From assembly GCA_900088475.1 (NCBI GenBank), contig FLMG01003327.1, positions 677-64,676 on the forward strand: a stretch of 64,000 nt of DNA. Direction: 5' to 3'. Shown here in pieces: positions 13,501 to 25,066 of the stretch. The DNA is from Hyphochytrium catenoides. Taxonomy: Eukaryota; Sar; Hyphochytriomycetes; Hyphochytriales; Hyphochytriaceae. Under the pieces are notes generated by a model. That model worked only from the letters and a program-made list of their open reading frames with translations, was not told the DNA's origin and made no database searches. Numbering within the stretch: the first letter of the stretch is position 1; every line of letters begins with the position of its first letter. Position numbers and translations under genes: made by a program.

Positions 13501-16500
13501 CTTTACATAGGAGCGGAGAAAATCGAAAACGTAAGTGAATATGATCGATCAGAGAAGTTATGGGTTGACGGTTCTGTCAAGGTATTATGAGTAACAGCGC
13601 TATGAAGAACAAGAGTCAGAACAGTCAGGGACCACTAATTAGAGCAATAGCACAGACATCGTAAGATGAACGCTGAGGGACTGAACCTTACCAAAGAGAC
13701 ATCCGCCCTCTTTCTTGCGAGCATGTTCACCATATCCGTATCTCCCAGCCTGGCTGCCAATAGTATAAGAGAGTTTCCATCACCATCCAGCGCATCTATG
13801 TTGGCTCCCTGGGTTAACAGCCAGCGCACGTACGCTACACGGTTGCTGAAAGATGTGAAGATAGGGAGGGAATTTATTACGATCCGTGGTAATGATAACA
13901 AGAATAGTCTCTGCTCGATGGGTCACACACTCCTCCTTCACTCACCTCTGCTTTCCTAGCAACGCTAGATGAAGTGGCCTATTTCCCTGGTTGTCCTTAA
14001 GATTGACGTCGAAGCCCACAGAGAGGCAGAGCTCCGTTGTGGTCTTTGAGCATCCGCATGCTGCACAATGGAGCACTGACAGGCCCCTGGAATCGGATAT
14101 GCTGAAGGCCTCTTTCCGTCTAAAGCCCTGACGAAGAGAGAAGAAATCTCCGTGCTCCGCAGCATAGAAGTACTTGGCACACTGACAAAACAGAGACAGA
14201 AGTGTCAACTACTTGAAACCTCTTTTTGAAAAGAAGGAATACGGTAGGTGGAGTATTTGGCCACAGGACATGCATGGGACAGCTTACCCTCAGTCTGTAC
14301 GCCTCACATCTAGCCCTGTACTTTCTCCAGAGACACTGGATGCTAACAGCAGCCTTTCGCAATCTCCGCAATTCCGCCAATTCTCTTCGAGCCAACTAAG
14401 AAAAGAAAGGCACCAGTCAGGGAAGCTAAGCTTTGAGCGTTATGTCGCGTGCTAGCATTTGCACCTCATGCAAAGTGGGGTGATAAGAAGATGGAATATT
14501 GGAAGGGATGAGAGTCTGAAAGAGATGCTCGACGATGGACTTACCTTTCCTTTCCAATGCTTCTGAATCATGACCGCTGCTCGATGCTGCCTTCTAACAG
14601 GATAGTACCGTTTCTATTGTGGAACCCGACACATGGGATCTCAGCGGTAGTCAAGACCTTACTGCTATCTCTTGGATGCTTACCCGTGCTGCGTACCCTC
14701 TCCACACAGCCTGAATATCCGTCGCTGCGTCATAGTTTTCCTGCTTGCGATTCAGGGTCCACCGTCTCCATCGAGGAAAGAGACGTCTTCCCAGCTTTAC
14801 TGATGAGGAAGGGGAAAACAAAGATGGGAAAATAAGACGCTTCCTTCCGAACAATGAAGATAGGGATCTGCGGAAGGTTCGAGAGATGTAGGGAGGGCAG
14901 TGGATCCCGGGCACACGTAAAGAAGGGGAAACCAACCCATAGCACTGTTCAACAGAGAGAAGACTGATGTCTAGTTCTCCAAACCTCTTTTCCTGTCTCT
15001 CATTCTCTCCGCTCTTCTCCTCGCTAGCGCCCATCTTTTCCACTTTCTGAAAATTTGGATCTGAGAGCGGTGATTCAGACGGCTGAGTGCCCTCTGCACC
15101 GCCTTCTCATTCTGACGCCTTCGCGCCACAGCTTTTTGCCTGGTTAGCGGGGGCGCAAATAAAGAGGGCAGGGTTAAGAAGGTGAAAGACTAACGAAGGT
15201 TAAATTTGCTGCAGCGAAGAGAGCATTAAAGAGCTGTGCACCGACCAGGTACTGTGGGAAACAGCCTCAAGGCACTTGTTGAGGGATAGAGACCGAGATG
15301 GCGGAAAATCGTTTCGTCTCCGACTACAGGTGTACCTTAGAAGTTTGTCTTTGTACCAGCGCAGGGTTTTCTGTATGCAGCGCGCAGCCTTGTCCTGCTT
15401 GAGGAGCACCTTGTAGGACTTACGCTTGACATACCCCTTCCAGTGTTTCTGCATAAGGAGGGAGGGAACAATGTGTGATGACGGCGAAGACAATTCAAGC
15501 TCTCAGGTAGGAAGGAGAGCATGACAGAGTAGAAAGGCTATATATATATGGAGAACCTGAATGGTGATAACTGCCTTTTGTTTTTCCGCTCGAGCAGCCT
15601 CGTAATATTCGACCCAGCGGATAAAGCAGCTCTGCATGTCAGAGTTCAAAGCTCTCTTCATCATGCGAAGAATCTTGTTTTGACGCATAGGTCAGGCGTA
15701 TTATCGAGTGCAAGCATCACACAGGTGATTAGGGTGGTGAGAAAAGTTTAGACGTTAGTTTGGGGCCGAGAAGAAGCAGCTGGACCGCTATCATGAGGAC
15801 TAGCCAGATTATCGAAGCAGTTAAGGCAGAAGACACCTCATTATAAGTACCAGAAGTTGTAAGAAAATGCGGTAATGAAGACGACATAAGAAGAGCAGGC
15901 ATTCGCACAGCAGCGCTGAGACTAACCTTCTTGTTGAACTCGTGCTCTTCTTGCCAAATGGCAAAGCATTTGTACATGGTTTTATTCCTGAGTCGTAGCA
16001 TGAATTTGGACGTCTTCTGGATCCTCTCCTTCCGCCGTTGGTTATGATGTTTTGCTCTCGTACGACCCCGGTGGCCACGGTACACTGCGGAAGTGTGTCA
16101 GGTGCAATTGTTGACGAGACCAAATTGAATAGGCAACGGAACATGCCCAAGTTAGAGGACGAGGGGCTGCGGCGTTGCCTCCGCAAGGCGAGTTTCAAAG
16201 CATGACTCTCCCAGCGCAGCCAAAGCAGATGGAGCAGAAGCACAAGAGATGCGAGCTAACAAAGGTGATCTGCCTTTACCTCTCTGTATCGTCATTGCTG
16301 CTCGATGGGCTCGCACTTGCTGCTTGGCAGCAGCCTGCCAGACTGCGAACCGTTCCCTTAGCTCCTGAATTATAGCAAGACATCGCCTCAGTCGAAAGGA
16401 AGACTTCTGCCACTCTGAATAAAGACTTCAACGCTCATAATGGACTCGAGGAGATAGCTTCCGCAAATAGAATTGACACTCAGACTCTCCAGCTACCAGT

Positions 16501-19500
16501 CCGGCTCATCGAGAGAACAGTACGAAGAGAGAGACATAGCAGAGGTCGAAAACCATGCCACGCTTACCCTCTTCCTGACACTTCTAAATCTCTTCATCGT
16601 TGTGAGATAGAGCTTCCACCGCATAAAGCAAGGTCGAATGGCCACATTATTCACGAGCTACGGGTGAGATATTAAATGTGAGCCTTTGAAGGCAAAGGAA
16701 ATGCTCATGGAAGGGGAGTTGTTCTTTGCGGGATGGCAGCTCAACAAAGAGACCTCAAGGTCTAGAGAGAGAAGGCAGGACGAATAGATTGTTACCCTGA
16801 TTCTTCTTTGTATCTCTGCTTCGCGGTGCTCTCTTAAAAGTTTTCTTTTATCGACGGTACCACCTGTCTCTTCCATGCGCCTATGAAAGGGGTTCGTCAG
16901 AACAAGAGCTGTTTAGAAGAGGACAGAGTTCCAATGTGGCGTCACGAGAAGGAAAAATTGATGGCTCTTCAGAAAGAAAGCCCTCGAGGAAGGGTGATCT
17001 TCAGCGTCCCAGAGACAAAGGCTTACTTCTTCTTGGCTGCCATTCGCTCCAGATGCCTCATAGCCTCCCTCCGACGGATCTTCTCTTCTCTAAGCATCTC
17101 TTTTCTCTTCTCTTCCTGCACCACTAGAGTTAGGCACGTTCTCATAGGCACTGACAAAAACTTCAGAAGATGTGTTCAATGTAGGGCCGCTAAGTAACCC
17201 TTAAGAGAAGGGGCAAATGCGAGAAGGATGAAATTCTAAGAGCCTACCTGCTCTTGTCGTTTCTTCTCCTTTAGCTCATGGAGAGAGAGAATAGCCTCTC
17301 GTTTGGCCTTCTCGGCCGCCATAATCTTTCGAAGAGGCGAAGAGTTAGACAAGATCCTTAACCTACTCGTTCCCGTGATTAATCGCTATGGCTCTTCTAT
17401 GCCGTCCCTCGTCCATTGTCTGCTAAGATTAGCAACAATCTCATCGCATTATTCTCGCTTGGCTCCTCTCGTTCCAGCGGAAGATTTATGGAGAACTTGC
17501 ATCACCCTTGTCATCAGCTCTCTCTTCTACGTGAGTTTCGTACCTTTCGGTACCACTTCTGTATGATCTTTGCCGCATTCTGCTTCAGATTCTTGATATC
17601 CTTTTTCCAAAGGCTTCGAGCAGCCATCGCGCGCTGAACTTTTTGCTAGTGGATATCCCAAAGGTTGATAAGAAAAAGCCAAACGACGTAATCAAGTGAG
17701 AGTCAACGGCATCTAATGCGTCTCAAAAACAAAGAGTTCTGACTACAAATGGTATAAAAGCTATTGAAGAGCAAGTCTGGCAAAGGAGGACTATTCTAGG
17801 ACCAACAACGACATAGAGAGTGACGTGGCGGAGCGCTATAGCGAAACTTGGGAAATGAAGGAAAAGGTGGACAAAATTGCCGTCGAAAGAGAACGAAATG
17901 AGTAAGATCGGGTAGGAATGAGAATAATTGACTTGGCAGCCCAATGCACAAGCTTAGGGGTAGGAGAGTTAGGCCAAGGGACGGTGATCGGGATAGATAT
18001 TAGTAGCAATCCGGGGGCGGAGTGAAGGCAACGGGCAGGGTTTGATAGCATCAACGGCGGAAGGGCTGAAAGTACCTGAATATGGAACTTCCCCTGGCAA
18101 CGCTCCACGTAACGCCGGAAGGCGCTGAGTGCCATCGCTGTCGCTTTCGTTACTTCTTTCTCTTTTTTGACGCTGGCCCCTCTTTGCTTCACTTTTAATC
18201 CCATGACCTCTGCCCAAGTCGCGTCCATCTAGGACGATTGGAAGAATGAGATTCAGAAACGACTTTTGAACGCCAAGAGAGAAGTAGTTATGATGTGAAA
18301 GAGAGCGCTTTAGATACCGAAGAAAAGGAATGGGGAGAGACATCAAAGCTACACTGCGCTCGCACCTGAGAGTCCAGCTGCTGAAGCTTTAACTGGACGC
18401 TGCGCAGCTCTTGCTCCGCTCTGACAACGTCATTCCGAGCAAGAAAGAGAGACGTGCGATAGGCGCCGTGCTCTAGTTTTTGATTATGACGGCAAAGACA
18501 TGGAATCGTTGGGCAACAATTTGAGATGGGGAGATGATGGTTGAGGGAGGAGAATGGATGAGCGCTAATTAGAGATTACAGCGGATGAGGTGATGAGAAG
18601 GCCGGTCAAACCTCACGGAGCTATCTACAAGACACAATGTTCTACGGATAAACGCATGAGCATCTGAAGCAAGGGAGAGTAGAATGAGCCTGAACGTTGG
18701 CCACGTCAACTCTTATTAAGGCGCAAGGAGAACGGACCGAGCTCCTCCTTCTTTTCAAGCTGTCGACACTTGAACTGGAAGTCTTTCAAGGCTTTGAGCC
18801 TCCTTTCCTCTTCTATCTCAAGGGCTTTCTTCTCATCTAAGCCCTCCATCGTCTCTTGCAGCCGGCCCAACATGTAGAGCCGTGTGCCTAGACATAGTAT
18901 TGCAGCGTGATAGCATTAGCTACGTTGCATTGAGAGCTCACGGAGAGAGCAGACACTGTGATGGTCTTTCAAGAGAAAATTGAAACGACAAGAAGACCAT
19001 CGGGACTCAAAATACGGAGAGACAACAAACCAAAGGCAGCAGAACGAAGAGGTTGGGACGCAAACAAAAATGAACCAAGCTAGCGACTTGGTCCAAACAA
19101 TCAAAAGCCATTGAAAAATCTTTCGTGGTGCACAACAGAAAGCCGAGATACTTTAACCAGGCTGTGAATGGGAGGCACAACTGTAAAGATTTGCTACAAT
19201 TAGCGCCTTACCGTCATCTTCGAATTTGAACTCGGCCACTATGTCATCGTCCATGTGAAGAAAGACATCGACAGTGCCCGCTAAAATGACACTCAGCTCT
19301 CCAAATCGAGGAGGATGTGTGCATTCCGGCGATCGCGGAGTATATTCCGGCATCTGCAGAACAGAGTGAGGGCCTAAGCTCAGTCAAAGATAGCAATTCA
19401 AGAGGATCGAGCAGGACCACACATTGAAAGAAGAATGACTGTTGGCTATGAAGCATGACGTGAAGCAGCCTTAACAGACAAAGCTGCACGCTGTTGAGAG

Positions 19501-22500
19501 TTATAGAGTGATGTAAGTCAAAGAACCGTACGTAGAGAGGAGAGACAAGGAAAAGAGAAGAGACATTTGCATGGTGGGATGCTGACCTGATGAAAAGTCT
19601 TCTTCATCATCTCATTTACCAGGTAAGTGGCCAGAACCTCATCATGAAAGAGTCTGTGGAAAACTCGCACGCAGGCAGGCATGGCGCAGTAGATGATCTG
19701 AAAGATTCGAAGGAGTGGAGACCAGAGAGGGTAAAGGCGTGCACAGGCTGTTAAATGCCAGACAAAGAAAGATCTCTTTAGGCCCATAACAACTCTGGTT
19801 ACTGAGCTTGCGCTACTTTGTCGTGTCGAGAGGTAAAAGGGGAAGAATCTCGGAAGAAACTTATGACATAAGGAAGCAACGATGGGACCTTCAGGCCGTC
19901 TGGCACTTTTGGATGATCTTGAAGGTAAATGAAGTCCAATGGTGCCGTCTTCCACTTGTTATCAAAGCTTAGGACCTATTAGGGACAAGGAAATGTTACA
20001 TAAAAGTCTTAGTCGCAGCTCAAGAGATCCTTTCGGAGCCATATGGCAGCACTCCAGATGGCGTAAAGATGGTAGCACTAGGTTGGAAGGCAGCCACTTG
20101 AGACGTTCTGAGTGGAACTACCTTCTCTTTGCTGGCCAGTCGTAGCGCATACTCGTTCTCGAACAGTGATCGGATATGGAGGAAGAAGAGCAAAGTCTCG
20201 AAATCATACATCTCACTCAGGAACATGCAAAACAGTTGAACCTGGAAGAAGTAAGAGTGAGCGAACTATGGAGGCCCATAGAGAAACGCTAAGTGGGGCT
20301 CTGTGGCATAACCAAAAGTAGACGATAGGAGAAATGCTGATCTTATGCCCATACTTTCACTAATTAAGGGATGTCAGATTTTAGGTTATTGACGGAAGAT
20401 GAGGGAACGAACCTCCGGGAACTCTCTGGCATTGGCCTCTAGACCAAACAGAAAGTCTGCAGCGTTCTTTTGAGCCACAGCGGGCACTCCGTATGTTTGC
20501 AGTAGGTAACTCCACACGATCCGAGGCATTTCCACAGTGGGCTCAGAGATCACTTGAACGCCCAGGTAACAGAAAAGGACAGATGATGTTAAGGACGGGA
20601 AGATGTACCGGATGGGTATTTGCCTCCTTTAAGTGTTCTTCTTCTATTTGGTCCTATGCCTCAAGACTCTCTAGCTGTCAATCGCCGTCGTTGATTCTCT
20701 TTCTGTTAAGCCCATGATCGGTACCAGCCGCACCTGTGCTTTGGTCTTCTCCCTCATGGAATCCTTCGCTCTCCGCAGGAAGCATGTAAGAGTACTTGAA
20801 GGGCTTACGCTCCTTTGGATGATCTCCAAATTGAGTCTCCAGCTGCATAAATCGGAGCTTATTCAGAAGTAGTCGGTAGCAGACCTCTGTTCGCCAATGA
20901 GTAGCAACTTTTTTCTAGGGCTTTTGCAGGCTATGTTGAGGCGTGATATGAGTTCTTTCTTTGGCTCCCTTCCGCCCTCAACTCTTTGGTTTTTCTCCCC
21001 TCCATTACACCTGCTTTCTGCTTCAGAGGTCTGGTTTGAAAGCTACGACCTCTGACAATCCTCCTGGTTGCGGCCTATGGTGCTGTATGGTTTACCTTAT
21101 GGCACATGTCGTATATCTCTTCTATGCTTTGCAGGATCCATATGATGGGCCTCTCTTGAGGCTCAAATTTACCTGAGTGATTTTGAGCGGCAAGTTTGAG
21201 ACAGGGCTTCATAGGCTTTACCTTCCAGATAGAATGGGAAAGAGAGGACCACCATACGGTAGACACCATGCTAGCAAAGTGGATCTGGCGAGCCAAGAAT
21301 TAAGGAAAAGTGCTCGAAAGGTTCTATGAGCATGCGTTGGCAGAAAGATGAAGGTATTGAAGACTTTTACCTTCGAATTTAGGGCCAAAGCCTTCAACGA
21401 AGCGAGGGTATCTCACACGATATTTCTCCGTATAAGATGGAGGCAGCAGGGTCTCCGGGCGACTATAAAGATAGGCGATAACCCGTTTTAGGCTCAAAGT
21501 AACTTACAACCAAGCCAAGTGTGTGAAAGACACTTGGAAGAAGGCAAGGAGGCAACCTGCTGCCGCCACTTGAAGTAGATGTCCTCTGTCTCTTGTGGGA
21601 AGGGGAACTAGGAGACACATTGATCCCGTCCTCAGTAACATTATTCGCTGGTAAAGAAGGCGATTGAGTCGGCCCATGGGAGGAAGATTCTTCATTCTGC
21701 TGTAGATCCTTTGCGCCTTGGCCTTGCTTTTTAAGTCGCTCTTCCCTTTTTCTGTGACGACAACATAGGGAAAATGAGCACCTTGGGGCAATGATGTCTA
21801 AGGATAATAAACGTGGTAAACTGGCGTTGGGTGGGGGTGAACACTCGGGAAAGAAGAACAAAGAGTCAATGGCAGGTGGAAACAGCTGCACTCACTTGAT
21901 GTGGAGCCGAACATACTCTATCTTGTCAAGGTAGGGCAGCATCAGCTTTTTCTGTTCAAGAACTTCGGGAGCCAGAAGCTGAACAAAACGAGAAGTCCAG
22001 GAGCAGTGATGTTTAGAACAAAAGGCTTAGCATGCATCGCAAAGATGTCTCCAGACATGAAGTAAGTACCGAGTGAGACGAAGGACATAAGCTCAGGGTG
22101 AAATGGTAGACGTATAAATGAGGGCACGAACTAGACGTGTAGAGGAAAAAGCTAATATCATGTGTACCCTACCGACGACCTCTCGTCCAAACTTTCCAGC
22201 GGGCGCTGAGTATACTTGGGGCTAAGAGGCTCAATTTGAAGAGGACTACCAGGTCTGGAGGCAATGGTAGGAAGGGATAGGGCAAGATCCTTTTTGCCCA
22301 CCGCATTGGTCTCAGGACGGATGAGGTCCTGCAGCTCCTTTTCAAAGAGAGCGAGCTAGCACAGAACACATCATGATACTGCAGAACATTGGTGTGCTTT
22401 TAGTCTTACATCAACAGCTTGGCTTGTGTCATGACGGCTAGTGTCCTTTCGCTGCCTTTTAAAGCGGTTCTTGATGTCACCTAGACTCTGGTCTGCTGCT

Positions 22501-22770
22501 TCATAGGGACTTGCCGTGTGTTGGGCCCTAGGTACGGCAGAGTCACCCTTTGCGAGTTTGGCTTCATACGGCGGATACGGGGTAACATACTCTAACTTAT
22601 TTTTCCGCTTTTCGATGGCGAGTGCGATTCTATCCTTCGCCGTCAGTGCTTCAGGATGACCCTGTCTATGGCTCATTGTCTCGCCATATACTTGCCAGAG
22701 TAATTGCTCCGCAATCTGCAGTGGCTCAGTACTTGTCGCCGGCGAGCTGATAGTGCCGTACGCGTCATCC
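4698..22770 (-). CDS. Very large multi-domain IQ/WW/ankyrin/TPR scaffold protein, many exons
   Basis: Successive minus-strand exons, separated by GT-AG introns, carry protein-like sequence for about 18 kb without a clear gene boundary. The product would be very large, probably over 2,000 residues. Order from the N-terminus: a polar, charged region; an unrecognised conserved region; a long basic coiled coil; IQ and SFI1-like repeats; about eight ankyrin repeats; two WW-like modules with further IQ motifs; TPR units; and finally an IQ motif and four WW modules. IQ motifs bind calmodulin or centrin, WW domains bind Pro-rich ligands, and ankyrin and TPR repeats bind proteins, so a cytoskeletal or ciliary scaffold is likely (inference). 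The stop TAA at 4700-4698 is clear. The 5' end is open: the frame continues upstream of ATG 22676 to an acceptor near 22770, and a first exon near 22809-22927 is possible. It could be two or more adjacent genes; the sequence alone cannot exclude this. Confidence 0.55.
8074..9300 (-). other. TPR-like block of the large gene
   Basis: The exon at about 8110-8270 contains a clear TPR unit: YPKAKEHYLRALELEPANP, followed by the start of a second helix pair. The exon at about 8510-8690 encodes a related helical unit ending in NPNSGQSHYNYALCRQ, and exons near 8890-9250 add more helical segments. TPR helices form a superhelical protein-binding surface. The units are split by introns. Confidence 0.6.
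9400..11680 (-). other. IQ and WW block of the large gene
   Basis: IQ-type motifs occur near 9400-9460 (KKFQALWRARKAKK), 10140-10200 (IQRVIRGHLARKLARKERAK), 10650-10720 (IEIQRVVRGFLARRLVKKLK) and 10990-11050 (IVQKHFRRHKAMQVK). WW-like modules occur near 9770-9860 (VKFYCHRATKRYQWDQPEHW) and 11470-11650, where TPFYYDVKQESYTWEPP is followed by a second, weaker module. The alternation of IQ and WW suggests an extended scaffold. Confidence 0.65.
12060..14210 (-). other. Ankyrin repeat block of the large gene
   Basis: About eight ankyrin repeats are spread over successive exons. Clear units include GLSVLHCAACGCSKTTTELC and GNRPLHLALLG (near 13960-14100), GNSLILLAARLGDTDMVNML (near 13720-13800), GTAAHIAASQGNILMMDLL (near 13210-13290), GCTPLMYAIAEGQVE (near 13130-13180), GRSPLHFCVLGGTPEVIHLL (near 12720-12790), DTALMYACKAGNYELAEMLL (near 12480-12570) and a last unit near 12130-12240. 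Nearly every repeat is on its own exon. Confidence 0.8.
14280..16380 (-). other. IQ / SFI1-like repeat block of the large gene
   Basis: Basic helical repeats with conserved aromatic residues follow one another. IQ-like examples: AAVSIQCLWRKYRARCEAYR (near 14290-14360), AATDIQAVWRGYAARVSIQE (near 14660-14730), AARCIQKTLRWYKDKLLR (near 15340-15400). SFI1-like examples, with the Phe-x2-Trp core typical of centrin-binding repeats: KTMYKCFAIWQEEHEFNKK (near 15930-16000) and SDMQSCFIRWVEYYEAAR (near 15590-15660). Such arrays bind calmodulin or centrin. Confidence 0.65.
16700..18900 (-). other. Charged coiled-coil block of the large gene
   Basis: Exons in this stretch encode long Lys/Glu/Arg-rich helices, such as EKRKEMLREEKIRRREAMRH (near 17060-17130), AKREAILSLHELKEKKRQEQ (near 17250-17320), ALEIEEERRLKALKDFQFK (near 18770-18840) and a segment with FRRYVERCQGKFH (near 18080-18130) that resembles an SFI1-like core. 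Heptad-like spacing suggests a coiled coil that links the N-terminal region to the IQ array. Confidence 0.55.
19150..20560 (-). other. Unrecognised region of the large gene
   Basis: Exons here encode sequence with a folded, hydrophobic pattern: PRIVWSYLLQTYGVPAVAQ (near 20460-20530), LFCMFLSEMYDFETLLFFLH (near 20170-20240), CAMPACVRVFHRLFHDEVLA (near 19625-19690) and FGELSVILAGTVDVFLHMDD (near 19240-19300). The last resembles the start of a small beta-rich (cyclic-nucleotide-binding-like) domain, but too little is present to assign it. I do not recognise a family. Confidence 0.4.
21370..22770 (-). other. N-terminal low-complexity block of the large gene
   Basis: Exons near 22371-22770 and 21500-22370 encode charged, Pro/Ser-rich sequence with little predicted fold: for example LAIEKRKNKLEYVTPYPPYE and a basic KNRFKRQRKD stretch. 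A frame rich in Ser/Pro lies near 21590-21730. This looks like a disordered leader to the folded repeats. The frame runs upstream of ATG 22676 without a stop up to about 22770. Confidence 0.5.
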
Positions 22771-23252
22771 TAAACGCGCGAGAGTGCTAATTAATAGTTC
22801 TACCTTACGTAACAACGAATAAGGGACTCGTTCTCTGGCCCCTGCCATGCTCAACCGTCTGTAGGTAAGGTGGCTCTAAGGGCCAGAAAACGCCGCTAGA
22901 GAGACAGAGAACCCTGCTATAAGGCATCGTTCTATAAGGGTCTGAGCATGAGAAGTAACGCTAATGGAGGCTTCATCATCTGTGACTCAAGGAGGAAGAA
23001 GCGTCAGAAGTCATCAGAAGGCAATGCTGCTGCTGTGCTGCTTGCGCTTGGAGCTGTGATCGGGGCCATCATCGCCTCGCCATCATAACGCACTTCCTGC
23101 TCTCGTGGTCAGGTCTGTCCTTTCGACACATATCAAACGCCAAGCAGTACGGAGAAATCAGATTCTGATACTAGATGAAGGGATCATGGCGAGATAATCG
23201 AGGAGATGCTTGCTTGGTTATCGAGTCCTTACTCCAACTGCTATCGTGATGC
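22771..23252. other. Upstream region of the large gene
   Basis: A GTAAGG donor-like site near 22809 (minus strand) and an ATG at 22927 would allow a short first exon, but codon phase only works with an acceptor near 22737, so I do not assert it. Otherwise I see nothing in this stretch; it should contain the promoter of the large gene. Confidence 0.3.
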
Positions 23253-23259
23253 TTCTCTC
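23253..23259. repeat. Left target-site duplication TTCTCTC
   Basis: The 7-mer TTCTCTC directly precedes the inverted terminus at 23260 and is repeated exactly after the other end (23811-23817). hAT insertions usually duplicate 8 bp; here 7 bp match, so one base may have changed. Confidence 0.75.
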
Positions 23260-23810
23260 CAGTGTTGGGTTTAAACGGTGTCTACAAAAGCAATCAACGT
23301 TTAAACCTTGTTTAAACGTTTAAAGTACCTGTTTAAACGTTTTATCCCGTTTAAATATACTCGTAGCTCTTTTAAAGGCTGTTACAACCTTCCATAGGTA
23401 GCATAGCGCTTGTGTGTGGATAGCTCCGTCGTTCTTCAGTGAACCACCACACCAGCGCCCCATTCTGGTCTTTAGAGCGCATATACGTGAAAGTTGGGCA
23501 CACCTAGGAGGAGAGGAGACGAAAGGCAGAGATCCTAATCACCGTTTAATGACGTTTCTTAGCTTGCAATCATCAAGCTGACCACTTGACATCAAGCTTC
23601 CGTCACTCAATACAGCTTTGATGGTCAAGCCAAACGGTAAATTCACGAAAGCTATATGAAATATATCAGAAATTAAGGGAACTTTGGGTAGCTTTCATGA
23701 AACCTTCAATAGTTTAAACGCCTCTCATTTTCAATGAACGTTAAAACGGTGTTTAAACAAAGTAAAAACGTTAAAACATTTTGGGGTATAAACGTTCATT
23801 GCCAACACTG
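23260..23810. mobile_element. MITE-like non-autonomous DNA transposon, hAT type
   Basis: The 551-bp element begins CAGTGTTGG and ends CCAACACTG, a perfect 9-bp terminal inverted repeat, and is flanked by the 7-bp direct repeat TTCTCTC. The C-A-G/A-x-G start of the termini and the target duplication of about 8 bp are typical of hAT transposons. Inside, the palindrome GTTTAAAC occurs six times exactly, at 23269, 23299, 23310, 23331, 23712 and 23751, plus near-matches at 23318 and 23349. These copies are clustered near both ends, where hAT transposases bind subterminal repeats. The interior is AT-rich relative to its surroundings and has no coding capacity, so it would depend on a transposase from elsewhere. 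The intact ends and target duplication suggest a fairly recent insertion. Confidence 0.8.
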
Positions 23811-23817
23811 TTCTCTC
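23811..23817. repeat. Right target-site duplication TTCTCTC
   Basis: Exact copy of the 7-mer at 23253-23259, immediately after the CCAACACTG end of the element. Confidence 0.75.
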
Positions 23818-25066
23818 ATCATGCTCCCATCGATGATGTCCTTTCGCAGTGAGGTAGTAAGGTAACTTGGAAGGGCAGAGCTCTAAGATATCACTTGGAA
23901 CAGACGTAGTAATAACCCTATTCGATCTTGAAAGCTTGTTCTGCTCTTCCCTCACTATTACTAGAGATGCACCGCAATATACACACAGGGTAAGCGTATT
24001 GTTAAGTAGGTATTACTACTGCGTTGCAGAGGACTGGGGTCTTCTCTCTCCCTGCTTGTGTCCCCTTTCTTCCTTTCCCTGCCTCGCACAGTTCTGTTTG
24101 CTGCCGAATTTACAGAACCGTCCCAAGAACAGCACCGTTACTGCGTCACCTCTGTCTTTTATTTAGTCGCAGTGCTACAACCGCTCGCTATCTCTTTTTC
24201 TCACATCCTCCTCCTCCCACCTTCCTGTCGTTCTATCAATCTGTCTGTTCCTCTTTTCTTCCTCTTTTCAGCTTTTCTGTTTCGAAAGGATCCGAATTTC
24301 CTTCCTTTTTTTGGGGTGAGACGGTACATATGAGAGAGATATTTCTCAACGAGACAGAGAGACAGAGAGAAGAACGGCGTTGCACTTTGTAAAGAGGGTT
24401 AGGTGAGAGACAGAGGACAGAGAGAGAGAGGGAAGAGTGGTTTTGATGTGGGATTCTGGAAGAAATGACAGGAGAAAGGATTGTGCACGCCTGAGCGCGG
24501 CGATGCCGCGGCACAGAACCTTGTTGTTTGGCGCTGAGTGAGAGTTGAGAGGCTGGAGAATGGAGACAAGGCACCCTCTTTAGTTCGGTACTTGCTTCTC
24601 CGTTCATGCGCTGGCCATTATTATTCCTTTGAGGTTTCCAGCTGTAAGCTGTAAGTGTAAACTGGTCCCCTACTACTAGTATTAGCTCCGGAAAGGCCTG
24701 GTTTATAGAGGTCTCTCGACCAACATAAGATTGAGACGCTGCAGCTCTACCTGTGTAGAGGAATAGATAGATTTATATCCAACCGTACTACTTCGCCCAA
24801 GGGAGTGAGTTCTTCGGAAAAGAGAAGCTAAAAAAGCAGTGTACAAGGAGAGAAAGACGCAAACTGGACCCATCAGAATGCCAAGTGGCATAGCTCTTAT
24901 CCAGCATCACACCTTCCCTTTCTAACTTAGAGATTTGATCAACCGACGCGCGGGTGCCTATTGACGGCTCGATGTAAGGGCCTGCACGGGTGCACGAGCC
25001 CTTTTCCCCTAATGAAGTCGTACTAGGATTAGCAAGCGACTTGACGTCGAGCTAGCAAGGGGCAAC
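23818..25066. other. Intergenic region
   Basis: No supported gene. A pyrimidine-rich tract (about 24040-24300) is followed by a purine-rich AGAGACAG-type tract (about 24335-24440). The last few hundred bases should hold the promoter of the + strand gene starting at 25067. Confidence 0.45.

Noticed and set aside
23299-23356. Closely spaced GTTTAAAC palindromes considered as a CRISPR-like or origin array
   Set aside because: Spacing is irregular, the genome is eukaryotic, and the copies sit symmetrically within the inverted ends of the MITE-like element, which explains them better.
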